DNA from: Nitrososphaerales archaeon
GTDB taxonomy: Archaea; Thermoproteota; Nitrososphaeria; Nitrososphaerales; Gagatemarchaeaceae
Direction: 5' to 3'
Assembly: GCA_030039795.1 (NCBI GenBank)
Contig: JASHUU010000088.1
Location: forward strand, 44,684-108,683
Length of the DNA stretch: 64,000 nt
Shown here: one piece after another, positions 18,143 to 27,805 of the stretch
Layout: the number at the start of each line of letters is the position of its first letter
How positions within the stretch are numbered: the stretch's first letter is position 1
Program-made: the position numbers and the translations under genes
The notes under the pieces: model-generated
What the model was told of the DNA's origin: nothing
Database searches by the model: none
What the model saw: the letters and a program-made list of their open reading frames with translations, nothing else

Positions 18143-19777
18143 CTATTTTAGCAGTTCGCGCAGTGCCGTCAGGTCTATCTCGAAACCTGAGACTGGGACT
18201 TTCAGGCCGAAGGCGTGGACAGACTCTGGGGTCAGCTCGCCCACGTGGCCAAGCGCCCTCGCACCGGCCCAAGCCGACGCGCACCTGCCTGGCGCGAAGG
18301 CCCAGAGTTCCGACGCCTTAGCTGAGACTTCGACGCCCGTCAGCGTCCGGCATGCCGCTTCGAGGTACATCTTGGCTTCTGAGAACGACGACTGCGAGTG
18401 GGCCACGAGACAGCCGAGGTGCCACCTTTCCGAGACGTCGTCCCCCTCCCTCAGGTACACCCTGCCCACTTCGAAGACTCGCTGCGGGTACTCGGACTTC
18501 ACGTTGCCTGACAGCGCTGCCATCAGGGGAGGGAGAAGCGAGTCCCTGAGCAGGGAGTGCTCAGAGCTGCGGGGCTCGTGGACAGAGATTCTTGCGGAGG
18601 AGGACCTCCCGAAGTTCCCGTAGAGCATCGCGTGGTCGACAAGCTCGAAGGTCATCAGCTCGGTCATCCCCGAGTCCGCCATGACAGTGGCCGCGGAGTC
18701 CAGGAAATCCTCGAACGCGTTGAAGGAGCCGGGCTGCCTGCTGGGAGGATACGCGGAGCCGATCCTGTCGAACCCGTAGCCGAGGGCGACCTCCTCTGCG
18801 ACGTCGACAGGGTGCATCAGGTCGACTCTATACCTCGGCCCCAGCGCGCTGTTCCCCCTGACGCCCATCCTGCTCCGGCCGAGGGCCTGGACCACCTGCT
18901 TCCGGCTGAGGTCAAGCCCGAGAGTGGACCGGATGAGCGCGAGGTCGAGGCGGAGGGCCCGAGGCTCGAGGTCAGGAGTCGTCCTGACGCTCTTTCCTGA
19001 CGATATCGAGACGCTCTGTATCATTCCTCCGGCCTCGGCCAGCGTCGTCGCCAGGACCGCAAGGACGTCGTCGCCCTGTTTCTTTCCGGTGCCCGTGACG
19101 TCGATGAGGACGTTCTTCGTGTTCTGGGTCACCTTGGTGGCGTTGCCGTTTATGACCGGCGGGAACGAGAGGACGGTGCCCTCCGAGTCGGTGATGACGG
19201 GGAAGGGACCTTCGCGGGGAAGCGTCCCCCCGTACAGTCTCCCTTCTGGGAGCCGGTCGAGGGCCTCTTCGATAGTCAGCTCGGTGGTTCCTTCCAACGG
19301 GACGAACTTGAACGAAGAGTCGACCGCCCTGTAGGCGAGCGGGGGCTTCGTCGCGCCCAGGTCGTGCAGCCCTATTGCCACGGCCCTCCTCTTTCTGCCG
19401 AGGCCGTTGTGCAGGTCCTCCTGGAGCGAGATGATCTGGCGGATGTCCTCTTGGTCCAGGTCGAGGCCTGTGACGACGGCGCATGCTATGTGCGGCCTGA
19501 TGTCGGCGAGCCGCCTGTCGACCGATACCGCCATCCCCGAGTCGGAGATTCTGTATCTGGGCAGCCCTACCTCCTTCCCGAGGAGGCCCCGCATCGCCCT
19601 GGCAATCCCGAAGTCAGTGCCGAAGTCAGGCCTGTTGGGGCTGTACTCCACCCTGACCGAGTCTCGCTCGACTCCCTCGATGTCGAGCCCCACGAAAGGG
19701 AGCCTTTCTAGAATCTCTTCTCTCTTCGCCCCGACCATCTTGGCGAAGCGGTCGAGTTCTATCTTAACGACCGGCAA
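18143..19777 (-). CDS. pheT: Phenylalanyl-tRNA synthetase beta subunit
   Basis: Archaeal PheT (MPVVKIELDRFAKMVGAK..EYSPNRPDFGTDFGIARAMRG..; overlaps pheS). Confidence 0.95.
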   Translation of the reverse strand: MPVVKIELDRFAKMVGAKREEILERLPFVGLDIEGVERDSVRVEYSPNRPDFGTDFGIARAMRGLLGKEVGLPRYRISDSGMAVSVDRRLADIRPHIACAVVTGLDLDQEDIRQIISLQEDLHNGLGRKRRAVAIGLHDLGATKPPLAYRAVDSSFKFVPLEGTTELTIEEALDRLPEGRLYGGTLPREGPFPVITDSEGTVLSFPPVINGNATKVTQNTKNVLIDVTGTGKKQGDDVLAVLATTLAEAGGMIQSVSISSGKSVRTTPDLEPRALRLDLALIRSTLGLDLSRKQVVQALGRSRMGVRGNSALGPRYRVDLMHPVDVAEEVALGYGFDRIGSAYPPSRQPGSFNAFEDFLDSAATVMADSGMTELMTFELVDHAMLYGNFGRSSSARISVHEPRSSEHSLLRDSLLPPLMAALSGNVKSEYPQRVFEVGRVYLREGDDVSERWHLGCLVAHSQSSFSEAKMYLEAACRTLTGVEVSAKASELWAFAPGRCASAWAGARALGHVGELTPESVHAFGLKVPVSGFEIDLTALRELLK

Positions 19778-21242
19778 GCTCCACCCTGTTTCTCAGCCAG
19801 GAGAGGTCGCTCCCGTAGAGCTCCCTCATGTCCTCTAGCCCGAACCTCATGAGCATCAGCCTCTCGATGCCCGGCCCCCAAGCCAGGACCGGCACCTTAA
19901 CCCCGAGGGGCAACGTGACCTCCGGCCTGAAGATGCCCGACCCTCCGAGCTCGATCCATGCCTTGACGACGTCAGAGTACCCTACGACCTCCAGTGAAGG
20001 CTCGGTGTATGGGAAGAACGTCGGCCAGAGCTTGACGTCCTTCATCCCGAGCTTCATGTAGAACTCCTTCAGGAACCCCATCAGGTGCCGGAGGTTCAGG
20101 CCCTCGCCGACCATTATGCCGTCCATCTGGTGGAACTCTGCAAGGTGCTTGTAATCCAAGTTTTCATTCCTGTAAACCTTGGACACGGCGAAGACGCGGG
20201 TCTCTCGCTCCTTCGACTCCGAGAGGGCCCTGACGGTCAGGACGGTGTTGTGGGTCCTCAGGACGAGGCGCCGGGCCTCCTCCACGCGCCAGCTGTACCC
20301 CCACCCAGTGCTCCCTGTCCTCCACCCGTCCTCGTGGGCCGAGGCGACGTTGGCTACGACGCTCCTGCGGACGAGCTTTCTGTCGGACATCCCCTCGATA
20401 TAGAACGTGTCTTGCATCTCTCTCCCGGGGTGGTCCTGAGGGATGAACAGCGCGTCGAAGTTCCAGAAGGCCGGGTGGATGCTGTCGCCGGTCAGCTCGG
20501 TGAACCCCATGGAGACGTAGGTCTCCTTCACTTCTCGGATGAAGTCGCGGACGGGATGCCTCCTGCCAGGGAAGAAGGTCGCAGACTTGGCTTCGACGTC
20601 GATTGGTCTGAGGCCCTTCTCCCGCCAGGCGCCGGAGGACAGCGCCTCTGACGTGAGCCGGTCAGAGAGCTCGGCGCTGACGGTCGACGAGACCGCGGCG
20701 TTCCCCGCGGGGGTCATCGACACCGACGTCTCCTTGGTCTCTATGCGCCTCAGGAGGCCCCTCTTCAGGAGGTCTGCGACGACCTCTTTTCGCCCCGGCC
20801 CGTCCTCTCCTCTTCCGGTCCTGGAGACAGAGGCGATTATCTCTTCGAGCGCCTTGGGCCCGTCGGAACCCGTGCCTTTCACCGCGGATCTGTCAGAGCC
20901 CCCGACTACGACCCAGCCTGAGGCTCTTGCCCGCCCGAAGGCGGCAGAGAACTCTTCGGGAGACGCGAACTGGCCTCTTAGCCACTCCACGGTCGGAGGC
21001 TCTCTGGCCGCCGCCAACATCTTCATGAGTGCGAGCTCAGGAGGCGTCCGTGCCACCTCGAGCCTGACCACGGAGGTCTCCTCTATGTCGACCATCCCCT
21101 TCGTGGAAAGCCATTGAAGGGCGCGCCTGGCCTGGTCTTCCTTCAAGCCGGACCGGGTAACGAGAGCCGCGAACGGGAGAGTCCCTTCCTTGGAGAGGGC
21201 GGAGAGGACTCGCCTTTCGAGCGGGTGCAGCGAGCTTGACAC
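19764..21242 (-). CDS. pheS: Phenylalanyl-tRNA synthetase alpha subunit
   Basis: HPVRDFIREVKETYVSMGFTE..DHPGREMQDTFY..FHQMDGIMVGEGLNLRHLMGFLKEFY.. Confidence 0.95.
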   Translation of the reverse strand: MSSSLHPLERRVLSALSKEGTLPFAALVTRSGLKEDQARRALQWLSTKGMVDIEETSVVRLEVARTPPELALMKMLAAAREPPTVEWLRGQFASPEEFSAAFGRARASGWVVVGGSDRSAVKGTGSDGPKALEEIIASVSRTGRGEDGPGRKEVVADLLKRGLLRRIETKETSVSMTPAGNAAVSSTVSAELSDRLTSEALSSGAWREKGLRPIDVEAKSATFFPGRRHPVRDFIREVKETYVSMGFTELTGDSIHPAFWNFDALFIPQDHPGREMQDTFYIEGMSDRKLVRRSVVANVASAHEDGWRTGSTGWGYSWRVEEARRLVLRTHNTVLTVRALSESKERETRVFAVSKVYRNENLDYKHLAEFHQMDGIMVGEGLNLRHLMGFLKEFYMKLGMKDVKLWPTFFPYTEPSLEVVGYSDVVKAWIELGGSGIFRPEVTLPLGVKVPVLAWGPGIERLMLMRFGLEDMRELYGSDLSWLRNRVELAGR

Positions 21243-21245
21243 GCC

Positions 21246-22379
21246 CTACTCCCTCCCCTTCGAGAGCAGGTAGTCTCTGCTCCGGCGGAGCAGATCCTTC
21301 GCTTCGTCCATCATCGAGTCTCTCTTCCTGCGGTGCTCATCCAAGAACTTCCTCGCCAGTCCCGCCGCTTCGCGCTTGCAGTCGCCGCACAGGCGGGTCC
21401 CCTGCGTGCACTCGTCGTACACCGTCTGCACGTGGGCCTCGTCTGACGCGAAGTGGAAACGGTACAGGTCGTAGACCGGGCAAATGTCCGCCCTTCCTCC
21501 CAGCCTGCGCTGTTCCTCTACGGTGTCCCTCCCTCCCGTGAAGGAGTTCAGGATCCTCCTTGAGGCCTCTATCGAAGAGTCGTCAAGGGTGAAGCCCGAC
21601 TCGGGCGTCCTCTTTGACATCTTGCTGCCTCCGTTGAGGGCGAGCTCCAGCCTGTGGTAGATGGCCGAAGGCGGGACGAAGCTGAATTCGGACCCGTACT
21701 TGGCCGCCAGGTCTCTGGCGAGCCTGACGTGGGGGTCCTGGTCGGCGCCGACGGGGACCAGGACGGGTTTGGGCCCGCCGAGGTCGGGCAACTGGGGCAT
21801 CAGTATGTCTCCCGCCTGCACGAGCGCCGAGAGGTAGAGCCCTATCTGCCGTTCGCCGTAGATGGCCCTGAGCATGTTGTTCGTGACGCCCCGTGAGAAT
21901 ATGGTGGAGAGCCTCATGACCCTCATCTCCTCGCTCTGCTTGTACGCGATGGTCCTTTCGGCGTCGAGGCCCAGGGCGAGCATGTCCGCCACGTTCCTGA
22001 TGGCGGTCTTGGCGGTCTCCTTGAAGGAAAGACCGTTGTCCGTATAGGCTTCGACGTCAGCTATCGAGTAAAACACCGTCGCTTTCTTCGAGAGCGACTG
22101 GAAGTACACCATGTCGTCCGCGGTCATCTTGTTCCCCAAGTGGAAGGCGAGGTCGGGCTTGATTCCGCTCATCACGGCGAAGGGCTTGTTGTGGTCCACG
22201 GCATCGAGGATGCGGACGAGGTCTCTCTGCCCGAAGTCGATGCCACGGCTCAGGTGGGCGCTAGGGCGCTTGAAGCGCGGAATGAGTGGAGCGACGGGCT
22301 CTATGCCGAACTCTTCCTGGAGCCTGGCGTAGTCTTTGACCGCGCTTTGGCCCCAGGGGTCAAGCCTGTCTTTCTCCAC
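21246..22379 (-). CDS. trpS: Tryptophanyl-tRNA synthetase
   Basis: SGIKPDLAFHLGNKMTADDMVYFQ..; KMSKRTPESGFTLDD (KMSKS-like). Confidence 0.93.
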   Translation of the reverse strand: MEKDRLDPWGQSAVKDYARLQEEFGIEPVAPLIPRFKRPSAHLSRGIDFGQRDLVRILDAVDHNKPFAVMSGIKPDLAFHLGNKMTADDMVYFQSLSKKATVFYSIADVEAYTDNGLSFKETAKTAIRNVADMLALGLDAERTIAYKQSEEMRVMRLSTIFSRGVTNNMLRAIYGERQIGLYLSALVQAGDILMPQLPDLGGPKPVLVPVGADQDPHVRLARDLAAKYGSEFSFVPPSAIYHRLELALNGGSKMSKRTPESGFTLDDSSIEASRRILNSFTGGRDTVEEQRRLGGRADICPVYDLYRFHFASDEAHVQTVYDECTQGTRLCGDCKREAAGLARKFLDEHRRKRDSMMDEAKDLLRRSRDYLLSKGRE

Positions 22380-22451
22380 AATGCCCCTGCCTTCCCAGCT
22401 TTGTGATATTATCCCTTTGGATTGGGGCGAGCGGAGAGCCGTCTTCAGCCG

Positions 22452-22916
22452 CTACTTCAGGACATTCCCTTGCTCGTCTATCTCCCCTCGCCTTATCCTG
22501 GTCGAGGAGATGGGCTTCGAGTCCTCGGCCAGCACCTTGTCCACGACGACGACCTCGAGAGGAGGGTAGCCCTTCTCTGCCCTCAGCGCGTTCGCGATGG
22601 AGACCTTTGCCGCGGTCTCTGCGGTGACGACGATCCCCTCCACGTCAGGCGAAGCTATCCCCGGACCGAAGTTGTCCTCGAGCTTCGACAGGAGGTAGTT
22701 CCTCCCTGGGAAGTTGGACCTGATGAAGTCCTCGAGGCCGGCCACGCGTTCGGCGTAACTCTGGTCAGGCTTCTTCCCTTCCCGAGAGGCGAACCCGTCC
22801 GACGTGACCCCTATCACAACCAAGTCCCCCACCTCGAAGCTCTTCGAAAGAAGCGCGGCGTGGCCGCGGTGCAGGTGGTCGAACGTCCCGCCGGTCGCGA
22901 CGGTCTTGAACCTCAT
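22452..22916 (-). CDS. coaD: Phosphopantetheine adenylyltransferase
   Basis: VATGGTFDHLHRGHAALLSKSFEVGDLVVIGVTSD..ISSTRIRRGEIDEQG. Confidence 0.93.
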   Translation of the reverse strand: MRFKTVATGGTFDHLHRGHAALLSKSFEVGDLVVIGVTSDGFASREGKKPDQSYAERVAGLEDFIRSNFPGRNYLLSKLEDNFGPGIASPDVEGIVVTAETAAKVSIANALRAEKGYPPLEVVVVDKVLAEDSKPISSTRIRRGEIDEQGNVLK

Positions 22917-23000
22917 CTGGCCTGAAAACCCCCTCTCAATTGAAATACCAGTCGCTTTGCGGTTGCCCGCACCACCGGATATAGGATTTTGTGAGACAAG

Positions 23001-23894
23001 ATGACACCGATTCCAGAGCAGTACAGGCGTTCAGGCAGGATAACCAAGGAGGTCAGAGCCGTCGTGAAGTCGAAGCTGAGGCCTGGCATGGCCTATCTCG
23101 AGGCCGTCGACCTGGTGGAGAGAGAGATCAAGGCCCGAGGAGGTGCGCTCGCGTTCCCCGTAGGCATAGGCGTCGACCAGGTGAGCGCGCACTACTCGCC
23201 TCAGGAGGGCGACTCGTCGTCCTTCCGCGAGACGGACATGATCAAGGTCGACTTCGGGACGCACATCGACGGCTACCTCACGGATACGTCGGTGAGCGTG
23301 ACGTTCAATCCCGACTACGAGCTCCTTCTGGAGGCAGCCCAGAGGTCGCTGGAGGCGGCGATCGCAGTGGCGAGGAGAGAGGCGAGGGCAGGAGAAATCG
23401 GCAGGGAGGTCAGGAAGGAAGCGACGAGGCTCGGCTTCAAGACCATAGAGAACCTCACGGGGCACACCGTCGAGCGGTACATCGTGCATGCCGGAAAGAG
23501 CATCCCGAACCTGTACATGCCCGGGACGCAGTCTTTGAAGAACGGAGACGTCTTCGCTATCGAGCCCTTCCTGACCTTCGGGTCCGCGGCAGGATACGTG
23601 GTCGACGCGCCGAGTCAGACTATCTTCTCCATCGTCGCCAGAAAGAAGACGGGGACCCCCGAGCTTGACAGGTTCGCCGAACGCGTCTGGGACGAGAGGA
23701 AGACCCTGCCCTTCACGCCGCGCTGGTACTCGCAGGAGTTTGGCAGGGAGAACGTGGGGCGCACCGTCCAGAAGCTGGTGTCGAAGAAGATCCTCAGGGC
23801 CTACCCCACCCTGGTGGAGGCCTCGGGGAGCCCGGTCGCCCAGTTCGAGCACACGATGGCGCTAGGCGACGAAGGCCTCGTCGTCCTAACCTGA
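23001..23894 (+). CDS. map: Methionine aminopeptidase (type II)
   Basis: HYSPQEGDSSSFRETDMIKVDFGTHIDGYLTDTSVSVTF..NLTGHTVERYIVHAGKSIPN..FAIEPFLTFGSA. Confidence 0.93.
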   Translation: MTPIPEQYRRSGRITKEVRAVVKSKLRPGMAYLEAVDLVEREIKARGGALAFPVGIGVDQVSAHYSPQEGDSSSFRETDMIKVDFGTHIDGYLTDTSVSVTFNPDYELLLEAAQRSLEAAIAVARREARAGEIGREVRKEATRLGFKTIENLTGHTVERYIVHAGKSIPNLYMPGTQSLKNGDVFAIEPFLTFGSAAGYVVDAPSQTIFSIVARKKTGTPELDRFAERVWDERKTLPFTPRWYSQEFGRENVGRTVQKLVSKKILRAYPTLVEASGSPVAQFEHTMALGDEGLVVLT

Positions 23895-24089
23895 AGGCTT
23901 CGTGCTCTCGGCGTAGATCAGCGCGACCTTGGTCGCGTTGGAGCATTTCGTGCACTTCGCGCCCTCCTTCGTGACGTAGTCGCCTACGACGAAAGGACGC
24001 TTGCTCTTCTGTCCGCAGACCGGACACTCTTCTATGCTGTAAACCAGCAGTTTGGACTTCTTGTCGTTTGCCGGAACAGGGCTCATCAT
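23886..24089 (-). CDS. Small zinc-ribbon protein
   Basis: 67 aa with CPVCGQ and CTKCSN. Confidence 0.7.
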   Translation of the reverse strand: MMSPVPANDKKSKLLVYSIEECPVCGQKSKRPFVVGDYVTKEGAKCTKCSNATKVALIYAESTKPSG

Positions 24090-25225
24090 TGTGCTACGCC
24101 CAACGTGTTTCCGATGCCTGCCACTATGACCTCGTCGCCCTCCTTCGTCTTCTCCTCGATTATCCGGTTGACGATCTGAGCGACCTTGTCCGAAGCCTCC
24201 GCTATCTCCTTCCTCATGACCGTGATCGCCTCCACGAGGCTCTGCTTGACCAAGATGGCATAGAGAGGGACCTTATGGTTCGTGGCGACCTCTTCAATCT
24301 GGAACTTCTCGATTCCTAGGCCCCCTATCGCGGCGCCCACGCCCTCCGCGATTTCGCCCGTCTTCTCGCCCTCGAGCTTGAGCGCGGCGTCAATCATCAC
24401 TATCGCGGTCGGCTTCGCCCCCATCTCCTCCACCACCTTCCTGATCGCTACGCCAGGCTGGCCGACGTACGCCATCGGCCCGTCTGCCTTCACGACGTAT
24501 AGCTTCCTCCCCTTGTACTCCGTCATGGCGAGCACCGTGTCCTTCGCGATGACCCGCTTGTCCTTGCCCGCCATGTATCTCGAGACTATCACAGGTCCGA
24601 TGCCGTCCCCTACCGGCTGGCCGAGCTTGAAGGAGTCAACTGCGTTGAGCAGGGCGTCGGCCTCCTGGATTATCATCGGCATGAGCATCTGGAGCTGGAT
24701 GAGGGTGAAGTACGAGTTGGTCTTCTTCCCCAAGAGGTAGAAGTGTCTGACAATCTTGTGTATCTGGTTCAGGGCTGTCGCGACCTCGAGAAGGTTCTCC
24801 GATATCGAGACCGTCACCTGGTTGCTCTGGCCCAGGAGCGCTCCCACTTCGGTCCTGACCCTGTCGTTGTTCGTGTTCACTATGTGGTCCAGCTTGCCGA
24901 CTATTCCCGCCGGGTCCATGTCTACCGGCATGATCGTCACGTAGTCCAAGAACTGGTCCACCCTCTGGGCGGGGTCGTTGGGCGCCTTCCCGACGTTGAC
25001 CAGGTAGTCGATGGCCTCCTTCCTCGCCTTGTCCTTCATGACCTTCAGCCTGTTCAGCCCGCTTCCTATCTCCCTCAGGGCGTTGTACGTCTGCAGTCGC
25101 GTGCCGTAGAAGAAGAATACGAAGAACGACGCGACCCACATTATCGTGAGGAGGTCGTTGTAGTTTATGCTGCTGAGTATCGAGGAGGTTGTCTGCAACG
25201 CGATTCCTGAGAGCGACGGTAACAT
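24086..25225 (-). CDS. DUF1512 family membrane-associated archaeal protein
   Basis: N-terminal TM then long conserved domain (FYGTRLQTYNALREIGSGLNRL..MPMIIQEADALLNAVDSFKLGQPVGDGIGP..); ATGA overlap with the zinc-ribbon gene. Confidence 0.75.
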   Translation of the reverse strand: MLPSLSGIALQTTSSILSSINYNDLLTIMWVASFFVFFFYGTRLQTYNALREIGSGLNRLKVMKDKARKEAIDYLVNVGKAPNDPAQRVDQFLDYVTIMPVDMDPAGIVGKLDHIVNTNNDRVRTEVGALLGQSNQVTVSISENLLEVATALNQIHKIVRHFYLLGKKTNSYFTLIQLQMLMPMIIQEADALLNAVDSFKLGQPVGDGIGPVIVSRYMAGKDKRVIAKDTVLAMTEYKGRKLYVVKADGPMAYVGQPGVAIRKVVEEMGAKPTAIVMIDAALKLEGEKTGEIAEGVGAAIGGLGIEKFQIEEVATNHKVPLYAILVKQSLVEAITVMRKEIAEASDKVAQIVNRIIEEKTKEGDEVIVAGIGNTLGVAQ

Positions 25226-25510
25226 GAGACGCATTTTTTGCTGCCTGCGGCTCGGACTTAAATGTTCTGCATGACGAGTCGCAGAATCGCCGCTCTTTTT
25301 GTCTGAAATGGGCGCCGGCATCAGGACTTCACGAGGGCTCTCGCACCTCACTAACACCCTGACGACGCGCGGTTTGACTTCTGGGGTCGGAACGAGTCCA
25401 GGTCGGACCCGCGCGCTATGGCCGGCTGGGCTCTACGTCCCAGGCTCGGTAAATTAACGTTCCTGTGCCCGCCGAGCGTTTTTTTACGCCCTGTGAGAGT
25501 CGTACGGGGC

Positions 25511-25786
25511 ATGCAGAGGAAGCTGCTGGACATACTGGCATGTCCGATCGACAAGCACTACCCGTTGGAACTGCTCGAGTTCAGTCTGAGGGAAGACGTG
25601 ATCGTGGACGGGGTACTCCTGTGCTCGGAGTGCGGAAGATACTACCCAATTACGGACGAGATACCGTGCATGCTTCCTGACAACCTGCGGAACAAGAAGG
25701 AGGACCTTGAGTTCCTCCAGAAGTGGAAGGAGAAGCTTCCCGAGAAGGTCGTGCAGAACGGGAAGCCGTGGAACCTCTCGGGCTGA
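25511..25786 (+). CDS. Trm112-like protein
   Basis: MQRKLLDILACPIDKHYPLELLEF..GVLLCSECGRYYPITDEIPCMLPDNLR. Confidence 0.85.
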   Translation: MQRKLLDILACPIDKHYPLELLEFSLREDVIVDGVLLCSECGRYYPITDEIPCMLPDNLRNKKEDLEFLQKWKEKLPEKVVQNGKPWNLSG

Positions 25787-25922
25787 GGCCGTCAACACTC
25801 TTAAGCCCTGTTCCTGCCGCAGCCTATTGGGAGGGAGCGAGTCTCGGTTCCACCAGGTCTCCGCGCAGACGCGTCATGGCAGGTTCGACAGTGTGACCGA
25901 GGAGGAAGTCCTCCCTGAGAGT

Positions 25923-26059
25923 GGGGGCGTAGCCCAGCCAGGCAAGGCGACAGGCTCCAGTGGTCAAGCCTAGATGGTTTGATGACACGGCAGCGTGGAT
26001 GATTAGGCATTGGAGCTGCAGAAACCTGTATACCGTCGGTTCGAATCCGACCGCCCCCA
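25923..26059 (+). tRNA. tRNA-Trp(CCA) with one ~63-nt intron at the canonical 37/38 position
   Basis: GGGGGCG TA GCCCAGCCAGGCAAGGC G ACAGG-CTCCAG[63-nt intron 25961-26023]A-CCTGT ATACC GTCGG-TTCGAAT-CCGAC CGCCCCC A; junction helix GGCTCCA/TGGAGC. Confidence 0.88.
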
Positions 26060-26087
26060 TCCCATTCAGTCCAGCCCCGGCTTCCCG

Positions 26088-27302
26088 CTAGTCGAAGTGC
26101 GGCACGCCGTACACGCCGTCATAGCCAGGGTCGAACCTCACCCTGTCCTTCCTGCACGCGAGTATGGCCTCGACCACCGGCTTCCTGGCTACCATGGAGA
26201 GCTCTTCCTGGGTGGCGTCGAGCAGGACCGCGAGCTCCGACCCGAACGTTCTGATGAGCCTGTCCTGCTCGTCGATTATCGACTTCACGTAGAGTCTGTT
26301 GACACCTGTGGCGAAGGATATCACTTCGTACAGAGGGAGGAGGTGCCTCGTCGGTATCGCCCCATTTGGGACGAACCCGTCGGGCCTGTCGGCCAGCTCT
26401 TCGACCCTCTGAAGGACTCCGATAGTCAGCTTCCTGCCGCACTTCGGGCACCTGTTATCGAGGCTGAGGGCCTCCTTGGGGGCCAAACGGACGCCGCACT
26501 TTTTGTGGCCGGTGAAGTGATACTTCCCGTATGATGGGTCCACTTCGATCATGAACCTGAACTTGGTCGTGTCCCTGAGCCTCACGGCGTCGAAGACGTC
26601 CCTGTAGCTGAGCCTGTCCAGTTCGAAGACGTTCGCCTCCCTTCCTAGCCTCCAAGGGTTCGGCGAGTGAGAGTCGGAGTTCGACATCAGGGCGACCCTG
26701 TCGAGCGAAGACAGGCGCCAGTTCATCGGCGCGTCGCTGCTCAGCCCCGTCTCGACCGCGAATATCTTCCCCGACTGGTCCTTGTAGCACTCCTCCAAGG
26801 AGTCGAAGCCCGACCTGCTCCCGAAGACGGAGAACCACGGGGTCCACGCGTGCGCGGGGATTACCACGACCGAAGCGGACACCCCCGTCAGGACTTCCAC
26901 CAGTTCGGCGGAGTCGACGCCCGTGAGCACCGGCCGGCCGTCAGACGCGAGCCTGCCGTACCTGGACAGCTTATCGTTGAGCTGCGCCACGACCTCCATC
27001 GAGTCGGAGTACACCAAGTGGTGCACCTTCCTCGTCTTTCCTTCCTGCTCGTAGACCGTGCTGACCTCCCCTGACAGCATCCAGTTCGTCCCCGCGTAGG
27101 TGAACAGCCCTTCACCCTCCGCAGGCTCGAGCTTGGCCTTCAGCTCCTTGAACCACCTTGGGTGGGTGAAGTCGCCGGTCCCGAGCAGGTTCAGCCCCTT
27201 CGCCTTCGCTCCAGCAGCGATGTGCTCGAGGTCCATGTCCTTACTCGTAGCCATAGCGTGCTTGGAGTGCAGCTGGAGGTCGGCTACCACGTGCAAGGCC
27301 AT
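26088..27302 (-). CDS. Endonuclease Q (PHP-domain DNA repair endonuclease)
   Basis: VADLQLHSKHAMATSKDMDLEHIAAGAKAKGLNLLGTGDFTHP..VIPAHAWTPWFSVFGSRSGFDSLEEC..VALMSNSDSHSP; CPKCG zinc finger. Confidence 0.85.
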   Translation of the reverse strand: MALHVVADLQLHSKHAMATSKDMDLEHIAAGAKAKGLNLLGTGDFTHPRWFKELKAKLEPAEGEGLFTYAGTNWMLSGEVSTVYEQEGKTRKVHHLVYSDSMEVVAQLNDKLSRYGRLASDGRPVLTGVDSAELVEVLTGVSASVVVIPAHAWTPWFSVFGSRSGFDSLEECYKDQSGKIFAVETGLSSDAPMNWRLSSLDRVALMSNSDSHSPNPWRLGREANVFELDRLSYRDVFDAVRLRDTTKFRFMIEVDPSYGKYHFTGHKKCGVRLAPKEALSLDNRCPKCGRKLTIGVLQRVEELADRPDGFVPNGAIPTRHLLPLYEVISFATGVNRLYVKSIIDEQDRLIRTFGSELAVLLDATQEELSMVARKPVVEAILACRKDRVRFDPGYDGVYGVPHFD

Positions 27303-27457
27303 GGAGCGGAAGGCGACCGCTAGTTAACCTGAAGGCGCGGCAGGTGCGAGATTTTGACGAATGCGGCGTGCGAATGGCGATGCTGACGGTCCCGGCGCCG
27401 CAATCATGGAGAATATGTCGATAGGTTTAAACGCATTTTATCTTTTGGAGCCCAGTC

Positions 27458-27769
27458 GTGTCAGAGGAAGGAAGGGTGATGAAGATGATGGAAGCGGTCA
27501 AGGACCCCGTCAGACTGCGAATCCTCTTCCTGCTCATAAAGAGGGGCCGGACGAACGTCGGGGACATAGCGAAGGAGTTCGAGATAACCAGGCCTGCGAT
27601 CTCGCACCACCTGAAAGTGCTGAAGGAGGCCGGCGTAGTCAGCAGCGTGAAGAGGGGTCAGGAGGTGTACTACTGGCCCAACGCTCATGTGGTGGCGCAG
27701 GCGCTCAGGGACCTAGCCGACAGAATCGAACGAAACTGGACTCCCGGACACAAGAGCTCGGCCACTTAG
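27458..27769 (+). CDS. ArsR-family transcriptional regulator
   Basis: VKDPVRLRILFLLIKRGRTNVGDIAKEFEITRPAISHHLKVLKEAGVVSSVKRGQEVYYW. Confidence 0.88.
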   Translation: MSEEGRVMKMMEAVKDPVRLRILFLLIKRGRTNVGDIAKEFEITRPAISHHLKVLKEAGVVSSVKRGQEVYYWPNAHVVAQALRDLADRIERNWTPGHKSSAT

Positions 27770-27805
27770 GTAAATATATTAACACCTGTTTACACACTTA
27801 CGCAA

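Noticed and set aside
25961-26023. Possible box C/D guide RNA inside the tRNA-Trp intron (as in Haloferax tRNA-Trp)
   Set aside because: C-like boxes (UUGAUGA, GGAUGAU) are present, but no CUGA D or D' box occurs in the 63-nt intron.
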